From NCBI RefSeq assembly GCF_008831285.2, contig NC_045148.1, forward strand, positions 9,181,001 to 9,245,000: 64,000 nucleotides of DNA, read 5' to 3'. The position numbers and the translations under genes were made by a program. Below the pieces are notes generated by a model. That model was given only the letters and a program-made list of their open reading frames with translations, was not told the DNA's origin and did not search any database. This DNA is from Nymphaea colorata (taxonomy: Eukaryota > Streptophyta > Magnoliopsida > Nymphaeales > Nymphaeaceae). This document shows positions 14,201 through 27,190 of the stretch, in pieces (position 1 is the first letter of the stretch; every line of letters starts with the position of its first letter).

Positions 14201-16228
14201 GAAAATGGAATTAATTTGACTAGCATGCATAGTCTAAATGGCAGTGCGTAATAATCTGAATATATGGCTTGGGATAAAGCAACTACATCACATAATTTAG
14301 TACCAGTTCCCCCACACATTGCTTGTAAGACGACTCATCCCATCACCCAAGGTGAGTTCAGACAAGTTGGACTGCCAAATATTGCCAAGTAGTGTATACA
14401 GAGGCATACCATTAACATCAAAGAAAATTTGCTGATTGTGCCGATGACGCCACCAAAGAAGTAATCCGGCAACAATGACTATTAGAAAAATAGAACCAAC
14501 ACTTGCACCAAAAGCAACAGCCACCTTGTGCTTTCTAGATCCGCCAGCTTCTGATACAGCTGAAAACCGATACGAGTAGACAATTTAGCATAGCTACACA
14601 CGCAAATAAGAATGTTAATAGCCCCCTCAAAACAATTAGCAAATTACAAGTTGCCCGAGTAAGGTCACCTTGGCTAGGGTCTGGAGGAAAAGAAACTGGA
14701 TCTTGAGACACCGTAGAGCAGTTGTGAGAATCAGATCCACAAATTAGAGGATTGCCGACAACGCTGAAGGAGCACAAACAGTCAAGCATTATGACCGTAG
14801 ACAAGAGGATGAAAAAACAATGATCAAAGTTCTACTTACTTAAAAGTTCTGGCTGATATGTTGGGTAAAGAACCACTCAAATTATTGTAAGAAAGGTCCC
14901 TGCACCATCACGAAAAGCTTCTGAGAAGTCGAACTTCATCCATATTTTTTTCATGCTGGAATTAATGTCCAAGGACTGAAGATGAAGGAAAGAAACTTAC
15001 ACGAGTGTTAGACCCTTGATGTTGGATAAAGATTCCGGACAGTGCCCTGAAAGGCTGTTGTTATTCAATCGCCTAATTTGCTCAAAAATAGCAAAAGAAA
15101 AAAAATATCGATCAGCTTTAGTTACGCCAAAAACCATGAATTCACCATCACAAAACACAAGGTTACTTTTCAACACCCACATTATTCAATAATAAAGATG
15201 AGAGAGGCTGAAAATTGGCATTAATTTTTATTAAGAAATCAAAACTGCAATTACTTTCGCTTGATTAAAGAATTGTGGGATTCTCAAAATCTTACAGATA
15301 GTTAAGGCTCTTCAATTCGCCCAATGAATCAGGTATTGAACCAGTGAACTGGTTGCCCGAGAGGTCTAGAGTCTGAAGCTTTTGCAGCTTTCCTATATCA
15401 GCTGGAATGGGGCCTGAAATGGCATTGTTTTGTAACAGCCTGTAGAAACAAGAACCAACAAAATCAACAACATTAAAATGCGCCTCTTGCAATTTATTGG
15501 AGGGCACCAGTCCAAAAATCATAAGTTCTTCAGCAAAGATGGTAGTCCCAAATCACTTATTCCAAAAACTAATGTCATCTAATGTAACAAAGATATAATG
15601 CTTGTTACTCACACGGACTGCAAGTTCGTGAGGTTTCCAATCCCCGGCGATAATTTTCCGGATAAGCCCTGACTGGGCAACCCCCTGCGACATTCAACAC
15701 AGTCTTTTTAACAAAACAAATTGTCAATATGTTTAGTCGGATATACAAACATCGAACGGGGTTTGTGGGGGGATAGGAGGTGGAGGAGGGGAGAGAGAAA
15801 GAGATTTGTCTTACAAAGTTGAAACAAAGCCATCAACAGAGCAGGTCACCATTCTCCAACTACAAGGATCGACAGAATTGATGTCCCAGTTCTCCAACAC
15901 GTTATATGGGTCATTCAACTGGCTCTTCATAGCAACCAAAGCGACCACTGAAACACGAAACAACCCAAAATCAAAAAAGACAAATCAACAAACAAGGAAA
16001 TTGAAGAGAAGTTCAAACAGAGAGGCATCTCTGTACAGAACCAAGACTCCCTATGAACTCCCACTGAAACAAATGGGCACCAGCAAAAACAAAATGCACC
16101 CACCAAACATTCATCCTACCTTCATAGTTGATACCGGAGGGGGACAGAGTAGCAACAGACGCTCCCACACACATCAAAACCACCAGCAGCCCCACTCTAA
16201 GCCGGCTGAAAACTGAGATGTTTCCCAT
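11227..16228 (-). CDS. NIK: NIK-family leucine-rich-repeat receptor-like kinase (complete, 11 exons, 628 aa)
   Basis: Exons, 5' to 3' on the minus strand: 16228-16120, 15947-15815, 15684-15613, 15439-15296, 15072-15001, 14899-14840, 14763-14669, 14559-14410, 13310-12969, 12622-12231, 11544-11227. All introns are GT-AG and the sum is 1887 nt in frame. The protein has a signal peptide, an LRRNT domain with a DPCSW motif, and about five LRRs on exons of 72 or 144 nt. A transmembrane helix spans about 241-266. In the kinase domain I see GRGGFG (312-317), catalytic Lys333, HRD (430-432) and DFG (450-452), so it is an RD kinase. The activation loop [11 protein letters not shown] is intact. The C-terminus ends MELSGPR, the signature of NSP-interacting kinases. 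Arabidopsis NIK1 is about 638 aa. Known role: plasma-membrane SERK-like receptor/co-receptor kinases, with NIK1 in antiviral translational suppression and immunity. Which NIK paralogue this is cannot be told. The start at 16228 gives a clean signal peptide. Confidence 0.95.
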
Positions 16229-18095
16229 GCTATACTCCTCCTCACTCCCCTCTCACCATCCTCAAAACCGAAAACCCACCTAAAGAAAAGATCAACAAAG
16301 AGAACAAACTCTTACAAGCTCACCATCTTCTTCGTTCTGGTTCTTTCCCCAAGACAAAACCACTCACTACCTTCCCAGTCCTCACCCGACCATCATCATT
16401 ACTCCTCCAAAAATCCTCCCAACATTAAAAAAATCCAGAAAGGAATAAAAGCAAGAGGTGGGTGATGAAGCAGGCAGGGCATTGAGGCTCCTTGAGATTT
16501 GAGATGGGTGATGATGGGTCATTTCTGTTGAGTGATTCACCAGATCCCCATATATTCCCCGTGGGCATGTTTTTCATGATAATGTGTTTTTTACCCCCTC
16601 GCTTCCCTTTCACAGAGGCTGTCTGCAAAGGTTATTATTTTCCTCTGTTTCATTTTCTTTTCTAACATGGTAGACGTACGTGATAAAGGCTTCGATAAAG
16701 TGCCAAAAAAGGGGCACACATATATATGTAAAGAAAGAGAAAGAAAATGAGTTCTTTTCGTGTACTTGGCTGTTAATTTCTTATTTTACATTTACTGATT
16801 GGACGGAATGACAAGCGGCATGATCAGAAGGAACAAAGTTGCAGGGTGAAAAGAAAAAGAAAGCGCTAATTTTTAGCGTATCACATGCATCGCTTGTCTG
16901 TGGTCTTTGGCCTGGTTGTACACGTAAAAGTTAGGAGACAAGAGAGAAAAACATTTGCTTATTTCAATTATTTTAGTGATAATTGATTCCTTATCACCTT
17001 ATTATATCATGATATAGTATATTATTGTGTACCAAGAACAGCAAATACATTAAAAATACGAGGGGCATGATGTAGGGTGACTGTCTCACCAACTTATCAT
17101 GTGCCTGATTATGTAGATGACCAACATTGTTCCGGCTCTGACTGTTCCAATGTCCCATGTTTGTGCAAATTGAGATAATTTACACCTGAGATAAAAGAAG
17201 ATGGACCTTTGGTCGTGGTCAAAAGTATCCACTATGCCTGATGTAATCTGTGATTGATTAGGGGCCACAGATGCAACCAGCCAGTTTTGCTTGTGTTTGA
17301 TTAAGTTTCATCATGTGCCCAAGAAGCAGTTTGGTTGTTTTCTAAAATCCAAATTGTTTAAGATTGGTGTTTTCTTGGTGTTAGGTGCAACGAACATGAA
17401 AATTGCTTTTGACTAACTTTGATCTTTATCCCATCAAGTATCTTAATGGCCTTATCTTTGCCATGCTTTCGGTTTGTGAAGAAACTTTTGTTGGTAAAAA
17501 TATGCAAAATGATTAAATAACACCAATAAATTTAATATATATATATATATATATTCAATATATTAAATAAATGATTTTTTGAATACTTTTAGTTTCACAT
17601 GAATTGTTTGAATCACCCAATTCGCTGAACCAACACTTCATTAGTTAACAAACTGATTTTTATAATAATGGTCGGAAGGGTTGTCCTTTTCAATTATCTA
17701 ATTTTGAAACTATGCTTTGTCCCCAGCAATAAAAAATTCTTAGCTTTACTCTTTAATCTGGGACCTTTGGGGATCTCATATCAAAGGTTTTTGCTATATA
17801 ATGTGGATCTAAAGTCTTACGGTTTCTAAATCTATTATTAGATTCAATTATGGATCCCACAAAATATAAATGTATATTTAAGTTCTAAGGTTACTTTCTA
17901 ATGACTTAGTAAATTATGAAATCTCGAGAGGCTCTCTAAATAGTACCTTTTTCGCTAGTAGACGGCCGATATAGTGGGGCACCACCAAATTAACTTGATT
18001 TTTAATGCACTCTTAACAAAGTATTATTTGAAAACACTAACATCGACTAATCTCACTCGACTGATCTCACTTTGAGTGACAACTGAAACTAAGCA

Positions 18096-18310
18096 TGGGC
18101 ATCGGGCCGGTCCGGTCTGACACTTGAAACCCGGCCTCGAGCTCGGCCTGACAATTAAAACTAGAACTTAAGCTCAGCTCGATTAAATTTAAAAATATAT
18201 TTTTAATATAAAATAATATATAAATATAATTAATCATAATAAAATATTATATTTATATATTATAATAAAAAATAAATATTAAAAAAATATCGAATCCACT
18301 CGAGTTCGAA
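18096..18310. repeat. Dispersed AT-rich repeat with GC-rich flanks, copy 1
   Basis: GC-rich GGGCCGGTCCGG and CCGGCCTCGAGCTCGG sequences run into an AT core containing ATATAATTAATCATAATA, which is shared with the copy near 61937. A CGAGTTCGAATTGGG stretch closes the unit. The element class is unknown to me. Confidence 0.6.
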
Positions 18311-19973
18311 TTGGGAAGAGTACTAGGCACCTATTCAGCCGCGGTGCCGAGGTTTAGCCCTCCTCTCTTGCCCTCACCTGTAGGGTTGATAGCTGTTTTG
18401 TATTTGCTTAAACACCACGAAAGATCAAAACAGAGACTGACCACCTACCCGCCTCAACGCCCACCGTTGTGCCCACCCACATCAAACGGTAATATAGATA
18501 AAACGGTAGCATACTATCGTTAAGGGGATATTTATGTTGACGAAAAAAAAAAGGAAGTGAACTTGGAGCAGCCGAGTTATCGGCGGTAAATACGGAGCTG
18601 TTACAAGAAAATGAATATTGCCATAAAAGAAATTGTAATTATCTACTCTTTATATTATATTATCGAGGAGTAAATTTAGCTTCCTCATAGATAAATACGC
18701 AGTCTTCCTTGTTAAAAGAAAATAGGCTCCACATTAATCTTCTTCATTCACTACCCAAAATTTGTACTGCAGTTTTTGTTTTAGCTTTTTTTTCATTTTA
18801 ATTTAGGAAAATAGGAACAGTACTTTAAAATACTTAATGACTAAAGAAATGGTTAAGGTTCGAGTGAAAAGGTGAGTGAGAATTAGAGGAAGGGAAAAAC
18901 GATGATGGTGATGACATTGGAACTTGAACTGCAGTATATTCCATGAAAGAAATAAACACTTCCAAAACGACACACAGGTAGCAAGTGTCAAAATAATGTT
19001 TGTGCCATGCCAAGTTTTTTTACCTTGTCTTAATTTTTATTACGTGACTTTTCAAACTTCTCTTTTTCTTTCTTTCTCTTTAACTTTGCTATCTGCTGAT
19101 TACTCTGTTGCTCCGTCCATCCACCTCTCTTATTATGTTTTGTTGTGTTATTAACTTGTATATTCTCTTCTTATATTTTGTTTTTGCGATTTATTTTTGT
19201 ATTTAAAAGACTTTTTGTTTTCAAATTTTGTTATATATTTTCATTTTATCGGTTCTTTGTTTCCCTCTCAAAGTGGTAGTGATGGTAACAGCATTGTATT
19301 CACTTGTTCAGTTCAAATCATGAAATATGCTATCTTAATAGTATTGCCCACAATGCTAATCAAAATAGTTAGAGAATTTGATATATATATATAGCAATCA
19401 TAGTTTGGATCGCTTTTTCGAGAAATCTGCTTTTTGCTAAATCCAATATTTGGATAAACAGTGCATTTCAAAAAGCACTGATTTGAGATCACTTTCCATA
19501 TAGTTTGGATATGTTTTTTTATTGTCTTGGATATAAGATTCAAAGCTGATTAAAATAAACTGAGGATCTTAATAGTAGAAATTTTAAATATACTTTACAT
19601 GTAAAAAACCACCGTAGATTTAACGACGAATAGAGGGGGTTCAACCTTAATTTGAGATCTTATTGATCTCAGATCTACGATGAAACAAACACGCCTTAAA
19701 TTTTTTTTTTTTTTTAAAAAAAGACTTTCTATCCATGCATTTGAAAAATCTTAATTATTAAAACAAAAAATATCTTTATTTTATTTACCTATTTGTTTGT
19801 TTAAAATTACATTGAAGGAGTGAGGGTGCCTTTTTGTATTTTCTGTTTTATGAAAAAAATGAAGTGCAGAGATACGGCCAAACGTATGATCCGCAATATC
19901 CTTTTTCCCACTGTCGGAATTGACGAGTCGCTGCTGCAAGCTGTTTCTCTCGGGATATGCCGTCCATCACCAT

Positions 19974-19976
<3 letters not shown>

Positions 19977-20033
<57 letters not shown>

Positions 20034-20052
20034 TATATATATATATATATAA
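19977..20052. repeat. (CT)n then (AT)n microsatellite
   Basis: About 50 bases of pure CT repeat are followed after a short T-rich spacer by an AT repeat. Confidence 0.95.
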
Positions 20053-23000
20053 ACTGAAATCTTTGGTTATTCATCCATCCGGCCTCTCAGCTTGATAAGG
20101 ATAGTGGAAGAAATCCATTATATATATATAAATGATGGAGAGCATTTAAGTTAGGTTAGGTAAGTACAGTGCATGGTTTGGGACCATATGTTTTGGTGGC
20201 GTCTGACCAAAGCTGTTGAGCGAATACAGTTCACAGTCTTCTCTGCTCCTCCTCCTCGTTAGTTCAGTTCCGCCTCACCTTGCCATTAAAAAAAAGACCC
20301 ACTTCCTGATGGCGACCCAGCTTTCATCATCGTTTGCTTCGGTGGCTCTTCTAAATGTTCTTGTATTTATTTATTTTTTCCAATAAAAATTTAAAATGTG
20401 AAAATAATGTCTTCTCTCTTCTAGTTTAGATTGAATAAATTGAAAGGAAAACTTATTAAAATGGGAAAATAATGTATTCTGGCAAGGAGATTCGATTTAT
20501 TTATTTTAAGAGAACAAATAGAAAAATACATAAAAATAGCTAAACAAGAAAGTTTCAAAATATTTGAAAACTGCAACATATAAATAGTGTTTGGCAGAGG
20601 AAAACACTGTCTCATGCAGCTTCTTCTTTTTTTTTTTTTTTAAAACACTGATCTTGAAGAATAAAATAGTATTCACTGTTCACTAATTATAGAGAGATGC
20701 AGAGTTTCCTCTGAAGTGACATTTTTTGCCACATTTGCAGAAGATAAATGGAAAAGTACAATGATTTCATTCTATTACAGTATTGTGTAGAGCTCCTTAG
20801 ATTAGGTTTTGTTTAGGTGACAAAACATCTGTCATTCAAGTTGTAGGCTTGCTTGTCTTTAACAAGCTTGAAGGTACATGTCTCACCACAGTAACACTGC
20901 ATTTTTTATATTTTCATGTAATGATTTTTAATTTGGTTGTTACTTTTTTTTTTTTACAGTATCAATATGTACAAAAGTTCTTAAGTAAAAAAAAAATTGA
21001 AGCTAAAAAGAAAAACAATGAAATTTCCATTTTTCTTTAGATGGATATTTTTTTTTTTAAAAGGCTATTTATGTGTTAAAGCAGAGTAAAAAGGTGAAAC
21101 TAATATGGATAGTATCAGTGGCAGAACAAAAAAATTTTAGTTAAAAGAACACTAATGTATAAATAAGATAATGTATGTAGGCAGGTGTAGGCAATGACCT
21201 TAAAAATTAAGAAACTACATATAAATTTAAAAAATATTAATTAAAAGTTTTGAAAAATTATATTTCGGCTTCTATCAAAATTTTGAAACCCATGTGGCGA
21301 AAAATTTTTAACTCTCAGCATTTGCCTATATTAGGTAATGACCTAAATCCACCAAGTTTTTTTTTTAATAGAGTTCTCAATCATAGATTTTCGTATTTGA
21401 AGGGGTACTTTTATATATATATATTAAATTTCTTAGTATATAAAAACTGAGAAATCAAATAATGTATAATGTATGTAGGTGTGTGCGTGCGTGCGCACAG
21501 AGTCACTCACTTTTATGTGTTGGGTGGCATGTGCGAGAAGCGCAGTAGGGAGTACAAAGGGGAATCCCGAGCGCGGAGAAAGGTGATAAATAAGTGGATA
21601 CAACGGGAGCGCTACCAAACAAGAAGTTCCCATTGTTCGAGAAAGTATAAAGGAGAACGCGGTATAGAATCTTTTAGAACTCGTTTCCAAACAAACAGGT
21701 TTCAGAAAGAAGCGTGACATCTCGGACTGGGGAAAGAAACCTGTGATTTGAAGATGTTGGGGTCGCGCCACGCCTGATATTCTGTCTCATACATTTTATC
21801 TCTCAAACCTAATTAAATTTCTTATTTTTTCCTTTTTCATATTTTAGGCACAAAATAATTGTGATGAAATAGCATTCCTTTAACATTTTTACAGGACCTA
21901 ATCAATACGTCCTAAATGCCTAATTAAAAAAATTCAAAATTAAAAACGGTGAATTTTGTTTTTTCAAAATATGAGGGACAGGGGCGCCACGATACTACAG
22001 CACTGTGAAGGAAGAGTTTCAAAAATTTGTACGGAAAAGAACAACTATGAGAGACTGTTTTTTCACGGATTCGAGATCCGTAGGGATAAGAAATCATTGT
22101 TCTGTAAGTCCCACCTTTTAAACAAAGTTGATTTTAGATATATGTTTTCCTCCGAAAACTCTTCATCTCGAGTCCGACGACTATGGATATTGAGGATGTC
22201 AAATGTCTGTTAATGGAGGCAAAAAGAGTCCCGAAACGGTTTCTACAAACCGTTCTAGAGAACACCTTTCATTTTTCAAACACGGGATTGAGTGTCATGA
22301 GACAGTTGGTCGTGTTTTAAGGGATTTTTCTCTCTTCCTTTCTGCATTATCCTTGTGGGTCTGCCACAAAATGGAGGATGACACGACACTTATCTCAAGA
22401 TCAAGCTTGAATCTTCAAAGCTGGGTGTGTTTGACGCCCACAATGCTTTCTCAAACACCTTAATATTTTGAACTTTAATAATGTTTGGTATGCAAGTTGA
22501 AACATATCAAAGGAATCACATTAAGATACAGAAAGCAAGCCTTAGATGTCTATCAAGTAACTGTTGGGAAGTCAAAAATCAAATCAAAGTCTAGAAAGTG
22601 AATGTATATATTCTCTTAATTGGAACATAGCCAATCTAGTAAACTTTGTCAAATCTTATACGCGGGGCCGAAGAAAAACGATATGTTGCTTGGAAAAAAG
22701 AAAGCAACCTTTGCCAAACTCTTGTGCGTGGGGTCATGGGGTCAAGCCAAATGATCTTGTTTGAAAAAGGGGAAGGAAAAAATTGGCAGCTTTTTGACTC
22801 AAGATCGAGACTAAATATCCGAAATAAATGGTGTTTGAATCAGTTTTCAAGATTGGAGGCCTCTTTACTTGTTTATAAAATATTTGCAGGTGGGTAACAA
22901 ACGGGATGCAAATTTAATCCTCTCTTATAAATTTTTTATAAATTTTAAGAAGCATAAAAGACAATTTAACATTAAGAAAAACATGCCAGTATTTCATTAA

Positions 23001-23754
23001 TATGATAAGATTCACCGCTAAACAGTATTTCGGTGAGCGAGAGGTTCATCTCATCGCCTGAAGCGAACCCTGAAGACCCTTTCATTTCCTTTGCATTCCG
23101 AGTCGGTATCAACTATAGCAATAGTGTGTCCTTTAACTTGTTGAATGTCATGTCCTATCATCTTAAAACACATGAACATAACGCTTAAGGAAATTAAACT
23201 AAAAATTTAGAAAGCAACACTTACATTTTAATATTTTTTTATTGATTGACAACCGATTCTTATGACACTGTTCTAATTCGTCACTAAAGAGCGGGGAACA
23301 GGTTGGAGCTCACATCCCCATGAACACAAGTAACTGGAAATTAATTAAAACGATTCAAATAAATTTATATGTTTTCACGCGCGCAGCGTGCACCTTTTTT
23401 TTTTCTTGACTTTTTATTTTATATTTTTTATGCTTTGCGGACAACAAAGGACACGGGCGAAAAGCAACGCTGGTCCTCGTGCTCCACGATTTATCACAAA
23501 TTCTACAAAAAATATTTTAATTCGTACCGAAATTCTCGTGGAAGTTTGAAAATCAAATTTTTTTTTATTGGCAAAAGAGTTGCGACCAATCGTTTGAAAG
23601 CATAAGAAGGAGGGCGGTTAATTTAAAAATCCGTGTCCCTCGTTTTATCTTTTCTGTGACGAAAATGCCCCTCATTCGCTCGCTCGATGAGGCTGCCAGA
23701 ACGGATCCGGATCTGACGATCCCAAGAGTTCCTAGCCGCATTCTTCGCCGCCGA

Positions 23755-23785
23755 GGTCGGACCGGATCGGATCGGATCGGATCTG
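23755..23785. repeat. Short GGATC tandem repeat in a GC-rich patch
   Basis: CGGATCGGATCGGATC lies within a GC-rich patch (about 23640-23790) that contrasts with the AT-rich surroundings. No gene is attached to it. Confidence 0.7.
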
Positions 23786-25189
23786 CAGGAGAGTAGTTTA
23801 GCCTTAGACTCGAGGCTTGTTCACGTTTATTTAAGATATGTGGTGATTTGAGAGGATTTAACATCCGATTCTCTTCTATCTTACCTTAAATTTATGGTTT
23901 AAAAAAATTCATGGTTTTTAAAATACAACATGTAAGTTCAAAGATCTTAGAAAGCATATTTTTTAATGCAAGAGTGGATTCTTGAATTTTTTATGGGTTG
24001 AACTATAGTTTCAAAATTTTAACCAAATGCAAAATAAGGTTTTAAATGTTTTTATTATAGGTTAAGCAAAATTTTTTAAAATTTACTTGTACAATTTTAA
24101 AATTGTTCAAAAATCTAAGTAGAGAGGTGTTAAATTTTCACTGTCACCATATAGATGCCTTTAAAATATGAGAATGCTTAAATGGTGCCCCTCAACTTAA
24201 ATTTTTGGTTCCCTCACTGATATTTATGTATTTGAATTGAAAAACTATTTCTAAGTACGTAGCTGTTGTTTTAACAAGTATATATTTCTTTAAAATAATT
24301 GCAGTTTTAGCTAGGGAAGTGCCACGTGTGATTTTGTTAATTTTATTAATTAGTCCCTTAATCATTTTACCATATGAGGTCTGATTTTTTTTTTTGGAAT
24401 ACTACCGGTCGGTAAAAGAATTTTTAACTTCTACAATTGATTCTGTATGTCGCTAATTTCTTTTACTTTTTATCTTTTCTGTTCGTTTAATCTCATCTCA
24501 CCCTGTGAATTTTACCCTCGCATGGATTTCTGGCTTCACCATTACAAAAAAAAAAAAAAGAAAAAAACTTATTTCGAATGTCAAGGCCATTTCTCATAAT
24601 GAAAGGTCGTTCATGGAATTTTAGTAATTACACTGGCATTTGATGCCTACCTCTACCTGGGCGCGGTCATTGATGTTTTTATTGTACGAGTTCGTCTTAT
24701 CTTTGTCCGCAAGCATCCAAATTAGTCTGTGCACACCGTAGCACCTAAAGTGTCGTGCTCCTTCCCAGTTACCATAGATCATAGTTGGCAAACTCATTGG
24801 TTGGCACGAATCAAGATTTAGGCTGACTCGCCCTTGACTCGGCCTGACTCGGTGACCCAATCACACAAATTCTGAGGCAAGGGTTTGCCAACTATAATGT
24901 CGACAATAGCATGTATGTGAATCGAACTGTTGATGAAAAACTTTCGCCGATTTATCAATCCAACCAACTATTCTATGTAGCAAGTGGGTTGTTTGATAGT
25001 AGAACCACTTTGTAAGTGTTTCATGAACCTACACTAAAAATTGAAGCAGATTCAAAAAAATATTCAAACACGATTGTTTCATAAATTTGACCAACCTTTG
25101 AAGTACATTCATAGCATACTCTCAAACTAAGTCACCAGATTCTTCTATTTTACTACTGCACCGGATTCCGCATCGTGTCATATGCGCAC

Positions 25190-25475
25190 CAGACATGGGC
25201 GTGGCTCCGACTCACACTCGAGCTCAATTAAAATGTCATATTACTAAATTACTTATATAATATATGTTGTTTTAATATTTTCTTATGCAATATAATTATT
25301 GAAGTACGTTATATATATTAATAACTAAATTGCAATAATAATATATACATGGTTATTCTATTATATATATAATAAATTTTAAAAAATAATAATAAAATAT
25401 TCTCATCGTATCGCTGCACTTAAATTTTTTGAGATGTGTCATTTCGCACCGGCACCGGCACCCGCACTCGAGTGA
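25190..25475. repeat. Dispersed AT-rich repeat with GC-rich flanks, copy 2 (diverged)
   Basis: ACACTCGAGCTCAATTAAA leads into a roughly 180-bp AT core. The unit ends with CGCACCGGCACCGGCACC and CGCACTCGAGTGAC. It has the same architecture as the repeat at 18096 but its core has diverged strongly. Confidence 0.4.
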
Positions 25476-26069
25476 CATAGCTCTCAAATTGTTCCTGCTG
25501 CCAAACAAACCGAAAAGGATAATGTGGGGAGCAAGTCAGAAAGGGGGCAGAGGTAAATTTGTGAATGAGCAACTAGAACTGCGGTTAAACCCCAAGTATT
25601 TTTCCATCGGATGGAGTAAAATCTTTGGGGCTTTTTACATAAAAGGATGGTAGTTGTGTTTGGAAAATTTTTCTGGTAACTTTTTAGCCGCTTTAGTGTG
25701 AAAGGGGGAGGGGTCAGGGTTTCACGTGAAGAAGAAGAAGATGACCTAAAGCTCTAAAGCTTTGGACACCACCGTAGCCTCTCAATCAATCATCTCTTCT
25801 TCCCTTTGTTTGCGTTTAGGGAATCAAACCCCACCTGGCTCCAATGATAAGAAAGGGCATGGGTTTTTTTTTTTTTTTCTTTTTCTTGTTCATAATTAAT
25901 GATATAAAATTCAAGTTTCATGAGGTTCAGTGTATGATACGACAACAAAAGAGCTAAAGCTTCAACATAAAAAGTCTTCAACTCAAAAAAAAAAAAAGAG
26001 AGAAAAAATCCAATGTTCTCGTGCATTCACGGCTGCACAGTGGTTGTTTTCTACTACCAACAAGGAGTG

Positions 26070-26470
26070 AGGATGTCAACAAATTCCAATTTAGATTCGA
26101 TATCTGATTGAACCTCACGCAGTGGAAAACAGCAATTACGGTTTTCATTCAATCAAAAACTCCTTACAAATGAATCAAAAATCCGAAGATTGCGTCAGAA
26201 CAACATGAAAAGATAGGCTATGGTGGCATAGAATTCATATAATAAAAAATGACATCTGATGTGATTTGGATTCGGAATTAAGTAAATATTCACCATATTC
26301 GGATCCATATAGTTTTGAATAAATGTCCATTGGATTTGGTTTTCCAATTCAATATTAATCTAAAAACCAGTTTTGATCAGATTTGAATATGGTACAATTT
26401 TTTCTGTTATCTGGTTCAAATATGAATTTGAATATGAACATATAGATATCTGAAAAAGCAGATATAATAT
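26070..26470. repeat. 'GGATTTGGAT'-type dispersed repeat
   Basis: The stretch is built from degenerate words such as GATTTGAATATG, TTTGAATATGAAC and GATTTGGTTTTCC, on both strands. The same vocabulary recurs at 32755, 34640, 35755 and 44930. Confidence 0.45.
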
Positions 26471-26979
26471 TCCATAGGTCATTTTAATGGTTCCATGCAT
26501 CTCAATGTGGGACCCAATTTTGTTGTATATACTCGGATGAGTGGGGGCGACCCACCGCTTCCACTCAATCCTTTGTCTTGTTAGAGTACAAGACTTACTT
26601 TGGTTGCCTCGGGGTGCCATCCCGTTCTGCTTTAGCTTGCGCACCTACACTTGAGCAAGCGTTTACAGGAAATATGTGATCCATGTTATCAGGCAAATGA
26701 TTCATAACAATGAGGCCCACCAATTTATGCGTTTGGTTTACGAAATCAGTGTTCCTTAATCTGTTCCTTAATCAAACTTACTCAGAAATTTGTTTTCCAA
26801 ATTAGGCTACGGTTGTTTGTGCAAGAAAGTGTGCATAACCACATTGAATGTCACCGGGAAAGGAAAAAATTTATTGTAACCCTTACTTGCATTTAAATAG
26901 AAATATTTGGAAAGTATTTCAAAATCCATTATAGATGAGAGGGTAATGAATATTATCTCTAAGCTTAAGAGTAGACCTA

Positions 26980-27190
26980 CGCATCCGGCCATGCCGATTA
27001 AAATAAAAAATATCTTTTAAGTATAAAATATTTTTTTTGAATATAAAATACTTTTTTAAAAATAAAATATATATTGTTATTTGTTAATCGGGTCGAATCG
27101 GGCCCATCGAGCTGACCCAACCGGCTTTTTCCGGCTTGATCCCGGGCCCGATATGGCCGGGTACTACCGTTGGGTACTCGGGCCTAGTGC
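26980..27190. repeat. Dispersed AT-rich repeat with GC-rich flanks, copy 3
   Basis: GCATCCGGCCATGCCG is followed by an AT core with repeated ATAAAATA words. The right flank is GC-rich, with GGGTCGAATCGGGCCC and GATCCCGGGCCCGATATGG. Confidence 0.45.

Noticed and set aside
25819-25870. A minus-strand GGTTTGATTCCC, like a tRNA/SINE B box
   Set aside because: The position where an A box should be is a poly-T run on the plus strand.
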